From positions 5,108,001 to 5,172,000 of the forward strand of contig NZ_CP095376.1 of assembly GCF_023008405.1 (NCBI RefSeq): DNA of 64,000 nucleotides, given 5' to 3'. Shown here one piece after another: positions 35,584 through 44,005 of this stretch. The notes below the pieces were generated by a model, which worked only from the letters and a program-made list of their open reading frames with translations, was not told the DNA's origin and did no database searches. A program made the translations under genes and the position numbers. Positions within the stretch are counted from its first letter, which is position 1, and every line of letters begins with the position of its first letter. Source of the DNA: Amycolatopsis sp. FBCC-B4732 (GTDB lineage: Bacteria; Actinomycetota; Actinomycetes; Mycobacteriales; Pseudonocardiaceae).

Positions 35584-37130
35584 TCCGACCACGGTTGCGA
35601 AGCCCGCCCCGACAGCGCGTCCAAAAGGGTCACCGCCTGCTTGTCCGTCAGCGAAGCCACGAAGTCCACCACCGCACGGCCCCGCGCCAGCCCCCGCACC
35701 GCGTCCGCGCCGGTCACCGGCTCGCCCGTCGCGCCGACCAGCAGCTCCGGCGCCGTCCGCGCCAGGCCGTCGTACTCGGCTCGAGCCAGCTCGACCAGGT
35801 CGTGCAGGCGGCGCGGGAGGCGCGACACCTCGTCGCGGTCGAGCAGCCACGCGTCGAGCGCGTCGACCAGGCTCGTCACCAGCCCGGCCTGGCCGCGCTG
35901 GTGCAGCGCCAGGTCGGGGCGCAGCAGCACGAACCGGCGGTGCACGAACTTGAGCACCTGGACCTCGTGCCACTGGGCGGGCCGCAGCGAGACGTGCCCG
36001 GTGCGGGTGGACGGCGACGCGAGCACGACCACGCCGTCGACCAGCCGGGCCGTCCAGTTCGCCGAGAACGCCGCCGTCGCCTGCTCGGCCTCGATCGAGC
36101 CGTCGAACTCCCCGGCCAAGAGCCCGTCGACCAGCTCCGCGCGCACCCGCGCGACGGCCGCGGCGAACGCGTCGTCGTCGACGATCCACGCGTCCTTGGC
36201 CTGCATGCGGCGGCGCAGCCGTTCCAGCGAGCGGCCCGGGCGGCGCAGGTCCGCGTGCAGCGCCTCGTCGTCCAGCGCCGCCAGTTCGGCCGCGTGCTCG
36301 AGCCACTCCCCCAGCTCCGCGGCGACCGGCGCGTGCTGCAGCACCCCGATGCGGTGGAAGTCCTGGAGGTCGTGGATGGCGTAGGCGATGTCGTCGGCGG
36401 TGTCCATCACGGACGCCTCGACGGTCTGCTGCCAGCCTTCGACGCGGCCCGCGAACGCCGCGCGCGCGTGCTCGAAGTCGTCGAGTTCGGTGGCGTAGGC
36501 GGAGAACTTGGCCGCGCCGGTGCCCGGCAGGTCGCCGGGCTCGCCGGCCCCGCGCGGCGGCACGGCCATCGCGGACGGGTGCGGCGCGGGGTGGTGCAGC
36601 CGCAGCCACGGGTACTTGAGGACGGCGGCGCGCACCGCCGTGGTCAGGTCGAGCCCGACCGCCGACGGCCCGCGCACGTCGGTCGTGGTGATGATCCGGA
36701 ACGTCTGCGCGTTGCCTTCGAAGCCGTCGGCGAGGCCGAAGCGGTGCCGGGCGATCCGGTCGAGCGTCTGCTCGCCGAGGTGCCCGAACGGCGGGTGCCC
36801 GAGGTCGTGGGCGAGCGCGGCGGCCTCGGCGACGTCGGGGTCGCAGCCCCCCAGCTTGTCGGCGAGGCCGGCGTCGGGCCCGGCGGTGATGCGCTCGGCG
36901 ATGGCGCGGGCGACCTGCGCGACCTTCAGGCTGTGCGTGAGCCGGTTGTGCAGCAGCCCGGCCCCGCCGGCGCTGACCACCTGCGTCACCCCGCCGAGGC
37001 GCGCGAAGAACGGCGACGCGGCGATCCGGTCGCGGTCGATCCGGAACGGGCTGGTCGCCAGGTCGGTGAACCCGCCGGCGCCGGCCGCGGGGTCGCGCCG
37101 GGCCGTCCGCGGGTCGGTCTCCTGATCCAT
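35568..37130 (-). CDS. dgt: Deoxyguanosinetriphosphate triphosphohydrolase-like HD protein
   Basis: The 520-residue protein hydrolyses dNTPs to nucleoside and triphosphate in characterised members. It has NRLTHSLKVAQVARAI (metal His), AALAHDLGHPPFGHLGEQTL (the HD motif), FEGNAQTFRI, and ASVMDTADDIAYAIHDLQDF (last metal Asp), all typical of bacterial type 2 dGTPases. It starts at ATG 37130. The gene ends SDSFVL-TGA exactly where the tandem repeat copies begin, so its 3' end took part in that duplication. It diverges from the PASTA lipoprotein gene with 62 bp between starts. Confidence 0.92.
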   Translation of the reverse strand: MDQETDPRTARRDPAAGAGGFTDLATSPFRIDRDRIAASPFFARLGGVTQVVSAGGAGLLHNRLTHSLKVAQVARAIAERITAGPDAGLADKLGGCDPDVAEAAALAHDLGHPPFGHLGEQTLDRIARHRFGLADGFEGNAQTFRIITTTDVRGPSAVGLDLTTAVRAAVLKYPWLRLHHPAPHPSAMAVPPRGAGEPGDLPGTGAAKFSAYATELDDFEHARAAFAGRVEGWQQTVEASVMDTADDIAYAIHDLQDFHRIGVLQHAPVAAELGEWLEHAAELAALDDEALHADLRRPGRSLERLRRRMQAKDAWIVDDDAFAAAVARVRAELVDGLLAGEFDGSIEAEQATAAFSANWTARLVDGVVVLASPSTRTGHVSLRPAQWHEVQVLKFVHRRFVLLRPDLALHQRGQAGLVTSLVDALDAWLLDRDEVSRLPRRLHDLVELARAEYDGLARTAPELLVGATGEPVTGADAVRGLARGRAVVDFVASLTDKQAVTLLDALSGRASQPWSDSFVL

Positions 37131-37192
37131 GCGCCCGACCCTATCCGGCGATTCACCTGAACGGCGGGCAGGCGCGTGGGTACCCCGGTGGC

Positions 37193-37540
37193 ATGTCCCG
37201 ACGGATGGTCACGGCACTCGCGGTCCTCGCCTTCACCCCGGCCGCCTGCGGCGTCACACCCGGCGCACCCGGCCCGCCGACGGTCGTCAAGACCGCGACC
37301 TCGGCGCCCGCGCCGCTGGTCAAGGTCCCGGACGTCTCCGGGATGAACCACCAGGACGCCCAGGACGCGATGCAGCGCGCCGGGCTCTACAACCTGCGCG
37401 AGGTCGACGGCTCCGGGCAGGGCCGGATGCTGGTGATCGACCGCAACTGGGTGCAGACCGGCCAGGACCCCGCGCCCGGCACCGAGGTCCGGGCGGACGC
37501 GGTGATCACCCTGACCGCGGTGAAGTACACCGACCGCTAG
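37193..37540 (+). CDS. Small PASTA-domain lipoprotein
   Basis: The 115-residue protein begins MSRRMVTALAVLAFTPAACG, a lipoprotein signal with lipobox TPAAC (Cys19). A Thr/Pro/Ala linker leads to one PASTA domain (about 46-115; VKVPDVSGMNHQDAQDAMQR and GQDPAPGTEVRADAVITL). PASTA domains bind peptidoglycan or beta-lactams, so it is probably an envelope sensor or accessory factor. The last four bases overlap the stop of the convergent SRPBCC gene. Confidence 0.85.
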   Translation: MSRRMVTALAVLAFTPAACGVTPGAPGPPTVVKTATSAPAPLVKVPDVSGMNHQDAQDAMQRAGLYNLREVDGSGQGRMLVIDRNWVQTGQDPAPGTEVRADAVITLTAVKYTDR

Positions 37541-38172
37541 GCCTCCGGCGGGGTCGTGTACGCCTTCAGCGTGCGGTCGGCGGCCGCGCGTGCCTTCGCC
37601 GGGTCCGCGCCCGCCGCGACGTCCGCCTCGTACCAGGCCTCGTTCGACGCCGTCATGAAGCGGATGCCCTCGGGCGACATCATCCAGGCCATCGCCGCTT
37701 CCGGGTCGACCGCCGAACCGCGGTTGGCCAGGTGCAGGACCAGGCCGACCAGCGCGCCGTCCCAGCCGATGCCGACGGCGCCCGGGCCGAACTCGTCCCA
37801 GCGCTCGTCGACGTGGGCGACGTGCTCCAGCTCGAACCGCGTGCCCTCGCCCTCCGCGGTCAGCCGTACCTCGATCCAGCTCACCTGGCCACCGAACTCC
37901 CAGGTGGCCGCGAAGCTCTTCGGCGGGTCGCAGCGCTGGACCGTGCCGCCCGCGTTGCCCTCCAGCTGGTAGCTGCCGCCGACCTTCAGCTCGCCCTTCA
38001 CCGGCAGGAACCAGCGCGGGATGCGCTCGGGGTTCGTGCAGGCGTCCCACAGGTCGTCGACGTCGGTGTCGTAGACCTGGCTGATCGTGAGCACCCGGGC
38101 CTGCTTCCCCTCGAGCACCCGGTCGCCGAGGGTCCGGCGCACGGCGCTGATCTGGTGGCTGACTTCGATCAC
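37537..38172 (-). CDS. SRPBCC (AHSA1/START-like) domain protein
   Basis: The 211-residue protein has the AHSA1 pattern RVLTISQVYDTDVDDLWDAC, ERIPRWFLPVKGELKVGGSY, ATWEFGGQVSWIEVRLTAEG and a long C-terminal helix. Proteins of this fold bind hydrophobic ligands. It is coupled to the upstream ArsR gene by ATGA (38169-38172); ArsR plus SRPBCC is a very common actinomycete pair in which the repressor controls the ligand-binding partner. Function otherwise unknown. Confidence 0.9.
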   Translation of the reverse strand: MIEVSHQISAVRRTLGDRVLEGKQARVLTISQVYDTDVDDLWDACTNPERIPRWFLPVKGELKVGGSYQLEGNAGGTVQRCDPPKSFAATWEFGGQVSWIEVRLTAEGEGTRFELEHVAHVDERWDEFGPGAVGIGWDGALVGLVLHLANRGSAVDPEAAMAWMMSPEGIRFMTASNEAWYEADVAAGADPAKARAAADRTLKAYTTPPEA

Positions 38173-38519
38173 GGGGAGTCTCCTTGTTCGGTGAGGCGCC
38201 GGGCGCGCTTGCCGCGGGCGATTTCGGTGGCCAGTGCGTCCAGGGGCGGTGTCCAGTACCGGCGGAACCGGTCGAGCCAGACGTCGACGTCGCGCAGCGG
38301 CGCGTGCCCGACCGCGTAGAGCCGCTTCGTCCCGTCCTGGCGGACGACCGCGAAGCCGCTCTCCCGCAGGACCTTCAGGTGCTGCGACACGGCGGGTTGC
38401 GAGATGCCGAACTCGGCCCGGATCACCTCGGTGACCGCGCCGGCCGCCCGCTCGCCGTCGGCCAGCAGCTCGAGGATCCGGCGGCGGACCGGGTCGCCGA
38501 GGACGTCGAACGCGTGCAC
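38169..38519 (-). CDS. ArsR-family transcriptional regulator
   Basis: The 116-residue winged-helix regulator starts MHAFDVLGDPVRRRILELLA and has the recognition helix FGISQPAVSQHLKVLRESGF and wing VVRQDGTKRLYAVG. No metal-binding Cys motif (ELCVC) is present, so it is of the non-metal type paired with SRPBCC proteins. The ATG lies six bases after a -10 box, so the transcript is probably leaderless, and a perfect 12-bp palindrome in its promoter suggests autorepression. Confidence 0.92.
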   Translation of the reverse strand: MHAFDVLGDPVRRRILELLADGERAAGAVTEVIRAEFGISQPAVSQHLKVLRESGFAVVRQDGTKRLYAVGHAPLRDVDVWLDRFRRYWTPPLDALATEIARGKRARRLTEQGDSP

Positions 38520-38525
38520 CCGGCC

Positions 38526-38555
38526 AAGCTACAAGCTCGTACTTATATAAGTCAA
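38526..38555 (-). promoter_or_regulatory. ArsR promoter with palindromic operator
   Basis: On the minus strand TTGACT (38555-38550) and TAGCTT (38531-38526, preceded by TGT) are 18 bp apart. Directly behind the -35 lies the perfect palindrome ACTTATATAAGT (38541-38552). The ATG at 38519 lies where transcription should start. A repressor on the palindrome would block RNA polymerase. Confidence 0.7.
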
Positions 38556-38664
38556 GGCTGAACTAGTGGCGGTTGTCACGCGCAGTTGCTCCGATGTGGG
38601 TAACGCCGGTGAACATCAGACGACATCCGTTTCGCTCGCGCGGCCCAGCCGCGAGGATCGGATC

Positions 38665-40335
38665 GTGAAGTCGCCACGCGCGGTCCGCTTCGCCTTCCAG
38701 CCGCTGTACAGCCTCCAGACCGGGGGTGTCGTGGCGCACGAAGCGCTGGCCAGGCCCGGCCACGGAACGGTCCCCGACCTCCTCGCGCAGGCCCGTCGCG
38801 AAGGCCGGCTCGCCGAAGCCGACCTCGGGCTCGCCATCGCCGCCGTCCGCCAGGATGCCGAAGAGCCGACCTCGCTCCCCCTGCACCTGAACCTCTCCGC
38901 CCGCACGCTGGCCGCGCCCGCGGCGATGTTCGACGACCTGCTGGCCGAGCTCGGCGACGCCGGCCGCCGCACCCGGGACGTCGTGCTCGAGATCGGGCCG
39001 CCGTTCGCGGCGGTGCCCGGCGAGCGCGCGCTGTCCGGGATGCGGGCGCTGACCGAGCTGGGCTTCCGGCTCGCCCTCGACGGGCTCGGCCGCGGTGACC
39101 TGCCGCTGGGCCTGCTCGTCGACGCGCCGGTCGACGTCGTCAAGCTCGACCGCACGGTGCTGCGCGGCCTGCCGGACGACCCGGCCGCGGTCGCCGTCGT
39201 CGAGGCGCTGCTGCACTTCACGAACCGCACCGGCACGCGGCTGGTCGCGACCGGGCTGGAGACCGACGCCCAGCTCGAGGCCGTCCGCGGGCTCGGCGTC
39301 CGGATCGCGCAGGGCAACCTGCTGGCCCCGCCCACGGCGGAAGGCCCGGCCCCGGCCCTGCTGACGCGGCCGCGCGCGGCCGTCGCACCGGGTCCGGCGA
39401 AGTGCGTCGGCGACTTCCTGCGCCCGGCGACGACGTTGCCGGAGTCCGCGACGTGCGACCAGGTCCGCGAGGTGCTTGCGGCGGCCGACGCGCCTTCGGG
39501 CGTGGTCGGGGTGGACGAGCTGAACCGGCCGCGCTGGTCGGTCGACCGGACGCGGTTCCTGGTCGCCGTGACCGGCCCGTACGGGCACGCGCTGCACGCG
39601 AAGCGCCCGGCGGCCCGGCTCGCCGACACCCCGCACACGATCGAGGCCCGCGCCGGCGCGATGGAGTTCCTCGAGCTGGTCACCGACGCCGACTGGGGCC
39701 GCACCGGCGACGACGTCGTCGTGGTCGACGAGGTCGGCCGCTGCCTCGGCGTCGTGCTGGTGACCGAGGTGGTGCGCGGGGTGGCCGAGGCGAAGGTCGA
39801 GGCCGCGGCGGCGTTGAACCCGCTGACCCGGCTGCCGGGCAGCGACACGGTCGCCCGCGACGTCACCCGCCGCATCACCATCGGCGAGCCGTTCGTGGCG
39901 GCGTGGCTCGACATCGACAGCTTCAAGGCGGTCAACGACACAGCGGGGTTCGCCGCGGGCGACAACCTGATCCGCGAGCTGGGCCGCGCCCTCACCGACC
40001 TGAGCGGCGGCCTGCGCCGCATGCGGGTGAGCCACGTCGGCGGCGACGACTTCCTGGTGGTCTGCGACGTCGACGAGATCGCCACGGTGGCCGGCGCCCT
40101 GCTGGACCGCCACTGGTCGGCCGACGGCCTCCCGGTGACGGTGTCGCTGGCGACGCTGGTCTGCGCGAGCGACGCGATCCGTTCGTACCAGGAGGTTTCG
40201 CGGCTGCTGGCGCCGTTGAAGAAGCGCGCGAAGGCGGTCCCCGGGTCGAGCTGGGTCCTCGGCCGCCCGGGCGCGGAGCGCGTCGAAGTTTTGCGCGGCA
40301 TCGGCACCCGCGGCTTGCAGGCCGCCGCGGGTTGA
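38665..40335 (+). CDS. EAL-CBS-GGDEF protein
   Basis: The 556-residue protein has the inverted order EAL first (about 5-235), a CBS-pair-like middle (about 245-385) and GGDEF last (about 395-530). The EAL motif is intact (HEALAR, E26), as are LHLNLSARTL, VLEIG, DVVKLD and GLET, but the usual DDFG reads DGLG, losing one metal Asp. The cyclase motif is GGDDF (459-463), an accepted variant. It could make, break or sense c-di-GMP. GTG 38665 is chosen because alignment to the family begins there; an earlier in-frame GTG is at 38566. Confidence 0.87.
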   Translation: MKSPRAVRFAFQPLYSLQTGGVVAHEALARPGHGTVPDLLAQARREGRLAEADLGLAIAAVRQDAEEPTSLPLHLNLSARTLAAPAAMFDDLLAELGDAGRRTRDVVLEIGPPFAAVPGERALSGMRALTELGFRLALDGLGRGDLPLGLLVDAPVDVVKLDRTVLRGLPDDPAAVAVVEALLHFTNRTGTRLVATGLETDAQLEAVRGLGVRIAQGNLLAPPTAEGPAPALLTRPRAAVAPGPAKCVGDFLRPATTLPESATCDQVREVLAAADAPSGVVGVDELNRPRWSVDRTRFLVAVTGPYGHALHAKRPAARLADTPHTIEARAGAMEFLELVTDADWGRTGDDVVVVDEVGRCLGVVLVTEVVRGVAEAKVEAAAALNPLTRLPGSDTVARDVTRRITIGEPFVAAWLDIDSFKAVNDTAGFAAGDNLIRELGRALTDLSGGLRRMRVSHVGGDDFLVVCDVDEIATVAGALLDRHWSADGLPVTVSLATLVCASDAIRSYQEVSRLLAPLKKRAKAVPGSSWVLGRPGAERVEVLRGIGTRGLQAAAG

Positions 40336-40359
40336 CACCCACCGGCGAACCTTCGCGGG

Positions 40360-40797
40360 TCAACGGCCCGTCGCGCCGTCGATCAGCTCGCGCAGGATGT
40401 CCATGTGGCCGGCGTGGCGGCCGGTCTCCTCGATCAGGTGGGTCAGCGTCCACCGCAGGCCCGCCACGTCGCCGGCCGGCACCGCCGCGTCCACCCTCGC
40501 CGCCGTCTCTCGGTACGCGCCGACGATGTCCTCCACGCTTTCGCCCGGCTTGGCGTGGAAGGTCGCCGCCCAGCGAGTGGTCCGCTCGCCCAGGACCCAA
40601 TGGCGCTCGACGTGCGTCAGGTGCTTCACCAGCCCGAGCAGGTTCGTCCCGGACGGCACCCCCGGCGTCCGCACCGCGGGCTCCGCGACGCCGTCGACCT
40701 TCGCGATCACCGCGGCACGCAGGTAACCGAGGAAGCCCAGCAGCACCTCCCGCTCCCCCGGGCCGGTCCGCGGCGGGCCGGCGTCCCGGCGCGCCAT
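40360..40797 (-). CDS. DinB-like DUF664 protein
   Basis: The 145-residue four-helix protein shows LLGLVKHLTHVERHWVLGER, then LRWTLTHLIEETGRHAGHMD, which supply the three His ligands of metal-dependent DinB/YfiT enzymes; actinomycete members are thought to use mycothiol or bacillithiol. It ends ILRELIDGATGR, the usual tail. The start codon overlaps the stop of the methyltransferase gene by one base (TGATG), so they are co-translated. Confidence 0.88.
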   Translation of the reverse strand: MARRDAGPPRTGPGEREVLLGFLGYLRAAVIAKVDGVAEPAVRTPGVPSGTNLLGLVKHLTHVERHWVLGERTTRWAATFHAKPGESVEDIVGAYRETAARVDAAVPAGDVAGLRWTLTHLIEETGRHAGHMDILRELIDGATGR

Positions 40798-41384
40798 CAG
40801 GCGGCCCGCCGGACGACCAGCACGTGGTCGGTCACCGTCGCCGTCTGCCCGCCCGGGCCGGTCGCCACCCGCCGCGGCGCGTCCGCGCGCTCGGCCCGCC
40901 AGCCGGCGTCCAGCTCCAGCTCGGCGAACACCGCGTCCGGCGTGGGGAAATCGCCCTCGGTGTTCCACGACCAGGGTGCGGCCGACCCGTGGTCGACGAC
41001 CACCAGCCGGCCGCCGGGACGCAGTGCGTGCGCCGCGGTGCGCAGGACCCGGGCCCGCGGCAGCTCGAACGGCGTGTGGAAGTACTGCGCGGACACCAGG
41101 TCGAACTCCCCCGCCGGGAACTCCTCCGCCAGGTCCACGCGGACCGCGGACACCCGCAGGCCACGCGCGTTCTCCGCCAGGCGGGCCACGGCGTTGGCCG
41201 AGATGTCGGCCGCGGTGACCCGCCAGCCGCGCGCGGCCAGCCAAAGCGCGTCACCGCCGGCGCCGCAGCCCAGGTCCAGCGCCGTGCCCGGCGGCAGTTC
41301 GGCGGCGATCTCGGCGAGCAGGGGGTTCACCCGGGTGGTGCGGGGCTCGCGGTAGTGGTCGTCCCAGAAGCGGACGGCGTCCAT
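40797..41384 (-). CDS. Class I SAM-dependent methyltransferase
   Basis: The 195-residue protein begins MDAVRFWDDHYREPRTTRVN and has motif I ALDLGCGAGGDALWLAARGW, the acidic strand-2 end VTAADISANAV, and the post-I block VSAQYFHTPFELPRARVLRT. Length and order resemble tellurite-resistance/thiopurine-type methyltransferases. It is the first gene of a two-gene operon with DinB and diverges from an XRE-cupin regulator, which probably controls it. Substrate unknown. Confidence 0.85.
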   Translation of the reverse strand: MDAVRFWDDHYREPRTTRVNPLLAEIAAELPPGTALDLGCGAGGDALWLAARGWRVTAADISANAVARLAENARGLRVSAVRVDLAEEFPAGEFDLVSAQYFHTPFELPRARVLRTAAHALRPGGRLVVVDHGSAAPWSWNTEGDFPTPDAVFAELELDAGWRAERADAPRRVATGPGGQTATVTDHVLVVRRAA

Positions 41385-41449
41385 GACTCTCCTTCGTGCG
41401 GGGTAACGGCGTTCACCGTGCCCCGTGGGCCCTCGGCGGCGCACGAAAA

Positions 41450-41466
41450 CTTGCCGGACCGGCAAG
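41450..41466. promoter_or_regulatory. Perfect 17-bp palindrome, likely XRE-cupin operator
   Basis: CTTGCCGG-A-CCGGCAAG is perfectly symmetric and lies in the 91-bp region between the divergent methyltransferase (start 41384) and XRE-cupin gene (start 41476). It ends nine bases before the regulator's ATG, so binding would block its own expression. Confidence 0.75.
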
Positions 41467-41475
41467 ACTGGGGGC

Positions 41476-42060
41476 ATGAGCGACGAGATCGACACCGTCC
41501 TGGACGCGGTCGGGCCGCGGTTGCGCGCGCTGCGGCGGCAGCGCGGCGGCACCCTGGCCGGGGTCTCGGCCGAGACCGGGATCTCGGAAAGCACCCTGTC
41601 GCGGCTGGAAAGCGGGCTGCGGCGGCCGAATCTGGAACTGCTGCTGCCGCTGTCACGCGCCTACGACGTCCCGCTCGACGACCTCGTCGGCGCCCCGCGC
41701 ACCGGCGACCCGCGCGTCCACCTGCACCCGGTGCACCGGTACGGCATGACGTTCGTGCCGCTCACCCGCCGCCCCGGCGGCGTGCACGCGTACAAGATGC
41801 TGATCCCCGCGACTGGCGAGCCCGCCGAGCCGACGCCGCAGACGCACAGTGGCTACGAGTGGCTCTACGTCCTCAACGGGACGCTGCGGCTGGTCGTCGG
41901 CGACCGCGACCTCGACCTGCCGCCGGGCGAGGCCGCGGAGTTCGACACGACCGCGCCGCACTGGCTGGGCTCCGCCGACGGCCGTGCGGTCGAGCTGCTG
42001 ATCCTGTTCGGCCTGCAGGGCGAGCGCGTGCACGTCCGGCCGCGCGACGATCAGCCGTGA
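41476..42060 (+). CDS. XRE-family regulator with C-terminal cupin domain
   Basis: The 194-residue protein has an N-terminal XRE helix-turn-helix (about 12-68; LAGVSAETGISESTLSRLES) and a C-terminal cupin (about 90-185; HSGYEWLYVLNGTLRLVVGD and DLPPGEAAEFDTTAPHWLGS). Such proteins sense small ligands through the cupin. It diverges from the methyltransferase-DinB pair, with a perfect palindrome between. GGGGC precedes the ATG. The last ten bases overlap the convergent sulfotransferase. Confidence 0.92.
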   Translation: MSDEIDTVLDAVGPRLRALRRQRGGTLAGVSAETGISESTLSRLESGLRRPNLELLLPLSRAYDVPLDDLVGAPRTGDPRVHLHPVHRYGMTFVPLTRRPGGVHAYKMLIPATGEPAEPTPQTHSGYEWLYVLNGTLRLVVGDRDLDLPPGEAAEFDTTAPHWLGSADGRAVELLILFGLQGERVHVRPRDDQP

Positions 42061-43208
42061 GCCGCCCGGTAGCCCGCGAACCGTTCGTCGACTTCCTCGG
42101 GCGTCAAGCCGAAGTCCGCGAGGCTGTACCGGTGCACGGGCTTCCGTTCCCCCGTCCGGCTTTGCCCGTGCACCGCGGTCATGGCCGCCCGCGCCTCGCC
42201 GGTGAGATCGAGTCCGAAGTGGTCGTACACAGTGGACACCGTGCCGATCGGGTCGGCGACGAAGTCTTCGTAGGCCACGTCGCAGAACTGCGCCGGGTCG
42301 TAGCGCCCTCGGGCCAGCAGGAAGTCGTCGGCGCCGCGGGCCCACAGGTCGAGCTGGCCGCGGCCGATCACCTCGCCGCGGAACTTCGCCGACCAGCCGT
42401 CCGCGGCCTTTTCGGCGAGGCTGCACATCGAGCCCATGATCGTCCGCGGCGCCCGGTGCGTCTGGATCACCAGCGCGTCCGGGTAGTTCGCCATCAGCGC
42501 GTCCAGCGCGAACAGGTGGCTCGGGTTCTTGAGTACCCAGCGCTTGCCCGCGTCCGGCAGCCCGATCAGCTGCAGGTTGCGCCGGTGCCGGGCGTAGGCG
42601 TCCGTCCAGTCCTCTTTGGCCAGCCAGCGCGAGTAGCGCGGGAGGTGCGCGAGGCACTCGAACGAAACCGAGCGCATCGACTGGCGCAGCAGCTGCCAGC
42701 ACTCCTCCACCTGGTCGGCGGACATGTGGTGCACGCCCATGAACTCCGGGTGCTCGACGTGGTGGCGTTCGTACCCGGCCTGGATCCCTTGGAAGATCGG
42801 GTTTTCCGCCCACGTCTCCCGCGGCGGCCGCGGCTGCGGGACCTCCGCGAGCCACACCTCGAGACCCTGGTGCGCGGGGTCCTCGACGAGCAGCCGGTGC
42901 AGCGCGGTGGTGCCGGTGCGGGGCAGGCCGGTGACGAAGATCGGCCGTTCGACGCGGACGTCCGCGTAATCCGGGTTCTGCTTCCAGGACGCCTCGCTCA
43001 GCAGCCGCGCCACGAGCGCGCCGCGCAGCATCGCCCGGTGCACCTTGTTGCCGAACGGCGTGAGGTCCTCGTCGGCCTCGTACGACTCCAGCAGCACGCG
43101 CAGGCCCTCGAGGTATTCGCCGGTGCCGAAGTCGTCGAGCCCGGTGAGCTTCGAGGCCGATGCGTGCAGGTCTTCGACGGTGCCGACGTCTTCGCGGCCG
43201 GGGAGCAT
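42051..43208 (-). CDS. PAPS-dependent sulfotransferase family protein
   Basis: The 385-residue protein has the PAPS 5'-phosphosulfate loop IFVTGLPRTGTTALHRLL (about 88-105) and the 3'-phosphate region ALVIQTHRAPRTIMGSMCSL (about 240-260), as in the Sulfotransfer_3 group widespread in mycobacteria and relatives. It moves sulfate from PAPS to a hydroxyl or amine. ATG 43208 follows AGGAGGTTCG. It is last in an operon with SDR, DUF1214 and SnoaL-like genes, and the divergent cysD-cysNC genes would supply PAPS. Acceptor unknown. Confidence 0.88.
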   Translation of the reverse strand: MLPGREDVGTVEDLHASASKLTGLDDFGTGEYLEGLRVLLESYEADEDLTPFGNKVHRAMLRGALVARLLSEASWKQNPDYADVRVERPIFVTGLPRTGTTALHRLLVEDPAHQGLEVWLAEVPQPRPPRETWAENPIFQGIQAGYERHHVEHPEFMGVHHMSADQVEECWQLLRQSMRSVSFECLAHLPRYSRWLAKEDWTDAYARHRRNLQLIGLPDAGKRWVLKNPSHLFALDALMANYPDALVIQTHRAPRTIMGSMCSLAEKAADGWSAKFRGEVIGRGQLDLWARGADDFLLARGRYDPAQFCDVAYEDFVADPIGTVSTVYDHFGLDLTGEARAAMTAVHGQSRTGERKPVHRYSLADFGLTPEEVDERFAGYRAAHG

Positions 43209-43216
43209 CGAACCTC

Positions 43217-44005
43217 CTAGTGGTGGTACTCGCCGCCGTTGACGTCGAGGCACTGCCCGGTGATCGCGCGCGCCATCGGCGAGGCGAGGAACACGACGGC
43301 GTCGGCGATCTCGTCGGGCTCGGGCAGCTTGCGCAGGTCTATCGTGGACGCGGTTTCGGCGTAGACCTCTTCGGGCGTGATCCCGCGTTCCTTGGCCAGG
43401 TAAGTGAAGTACCACTTGAGGTTCGGCGCCCAGATATAGCCGGGCGCGACGGTGTTGACGCGGACGCCGTCCGGGCCGACCTCGCTGGCGAGGCTCTGTG
43501 ACAGCGACAGCAGCGCGGACTTCGCCATCTTGTACGCGCCGAACGTGCGCCGGGAATGCCGCAGCACGGCCGAATTGATCATCACCAGCGAGCCCTTGCT
43601 CTCCTTGAGCGCGGGCAGGAACAGCCGGGTCAGCCGGAGCACCGAGATCGCCGCGGTTTCGAAGCCCTTCCGGACGGCGTCGAGGTCCACAGTGGCCAGA
43701 TCGGTCAGCGGCGGGACAGCGAAGGCGTTGTGCACCACCGCGTCGACGCGGCCGAACGCCTCCAGTGCCTCGTTGGCGAGGTTCTCGGCGGAGCCGGCGT
43801 CGTCGATGTCGGTCCGGATCGCGACGGCGCGGCGCCCGAGGTCGGTGACCTCCTTGGCGACCTCGGTGAGCCGCGACTCGGTGCGCGCGGCGAGCACGAC
43901 GTCCGCGCCCGCCGCCGCGCTCCGCACGGCGATCGACCGGCCGAGTCCCGGGCCGATGCCCGAGACCACGACGACCTTGCCCTGCAACAGATCCGCCACG
44001 CTCAC
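43217..44005 (-). CDS. Short-chain dehydrogenase/reductase
   Basis: The 262-residue enzyme has the cofactor loop VVSGIGPGLGRSIAVRSAAA, DIDD after strand 4, HNAF in place of NNAG, the catalytic Ser in LVMINSAVLRHSRR, and Y-x-x-x-K in FGAYKMAKSALLSL. The tail DIADAV..., ITGQCLDVNGGEYHH is the classical end. AARTE after strand 2 suggests NADP. Start GTG 44005 overlaps the DUF1214 stop (GTGA), and the sulfotransferase starts eight bases after its stop, so all are coupled. Confidence 0.92.
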   Translation of the reverse strand: MSVADLLQGKVVVVSGIGPGLGRSIAVRSAAAGADVVLAARTESRLTEVAKEVTDLGRRAVAIRTDIDDAGSAENLANEALEAFGRVDAVVHNAFAVPPLTDLATVDLDAVRKGFETAAISVLRLTRLFLPALKESKGSLVMINSAVLRHSRRTFGAYKMAKSALLSLSQSLASEVGPDGVRVNTVAPGYIWAPNLKWYFTYLAKERGITPEEVYAETASTIDLRKLPEPDEIADAVVFLASPMARAITGQCLDVNGGEYHH

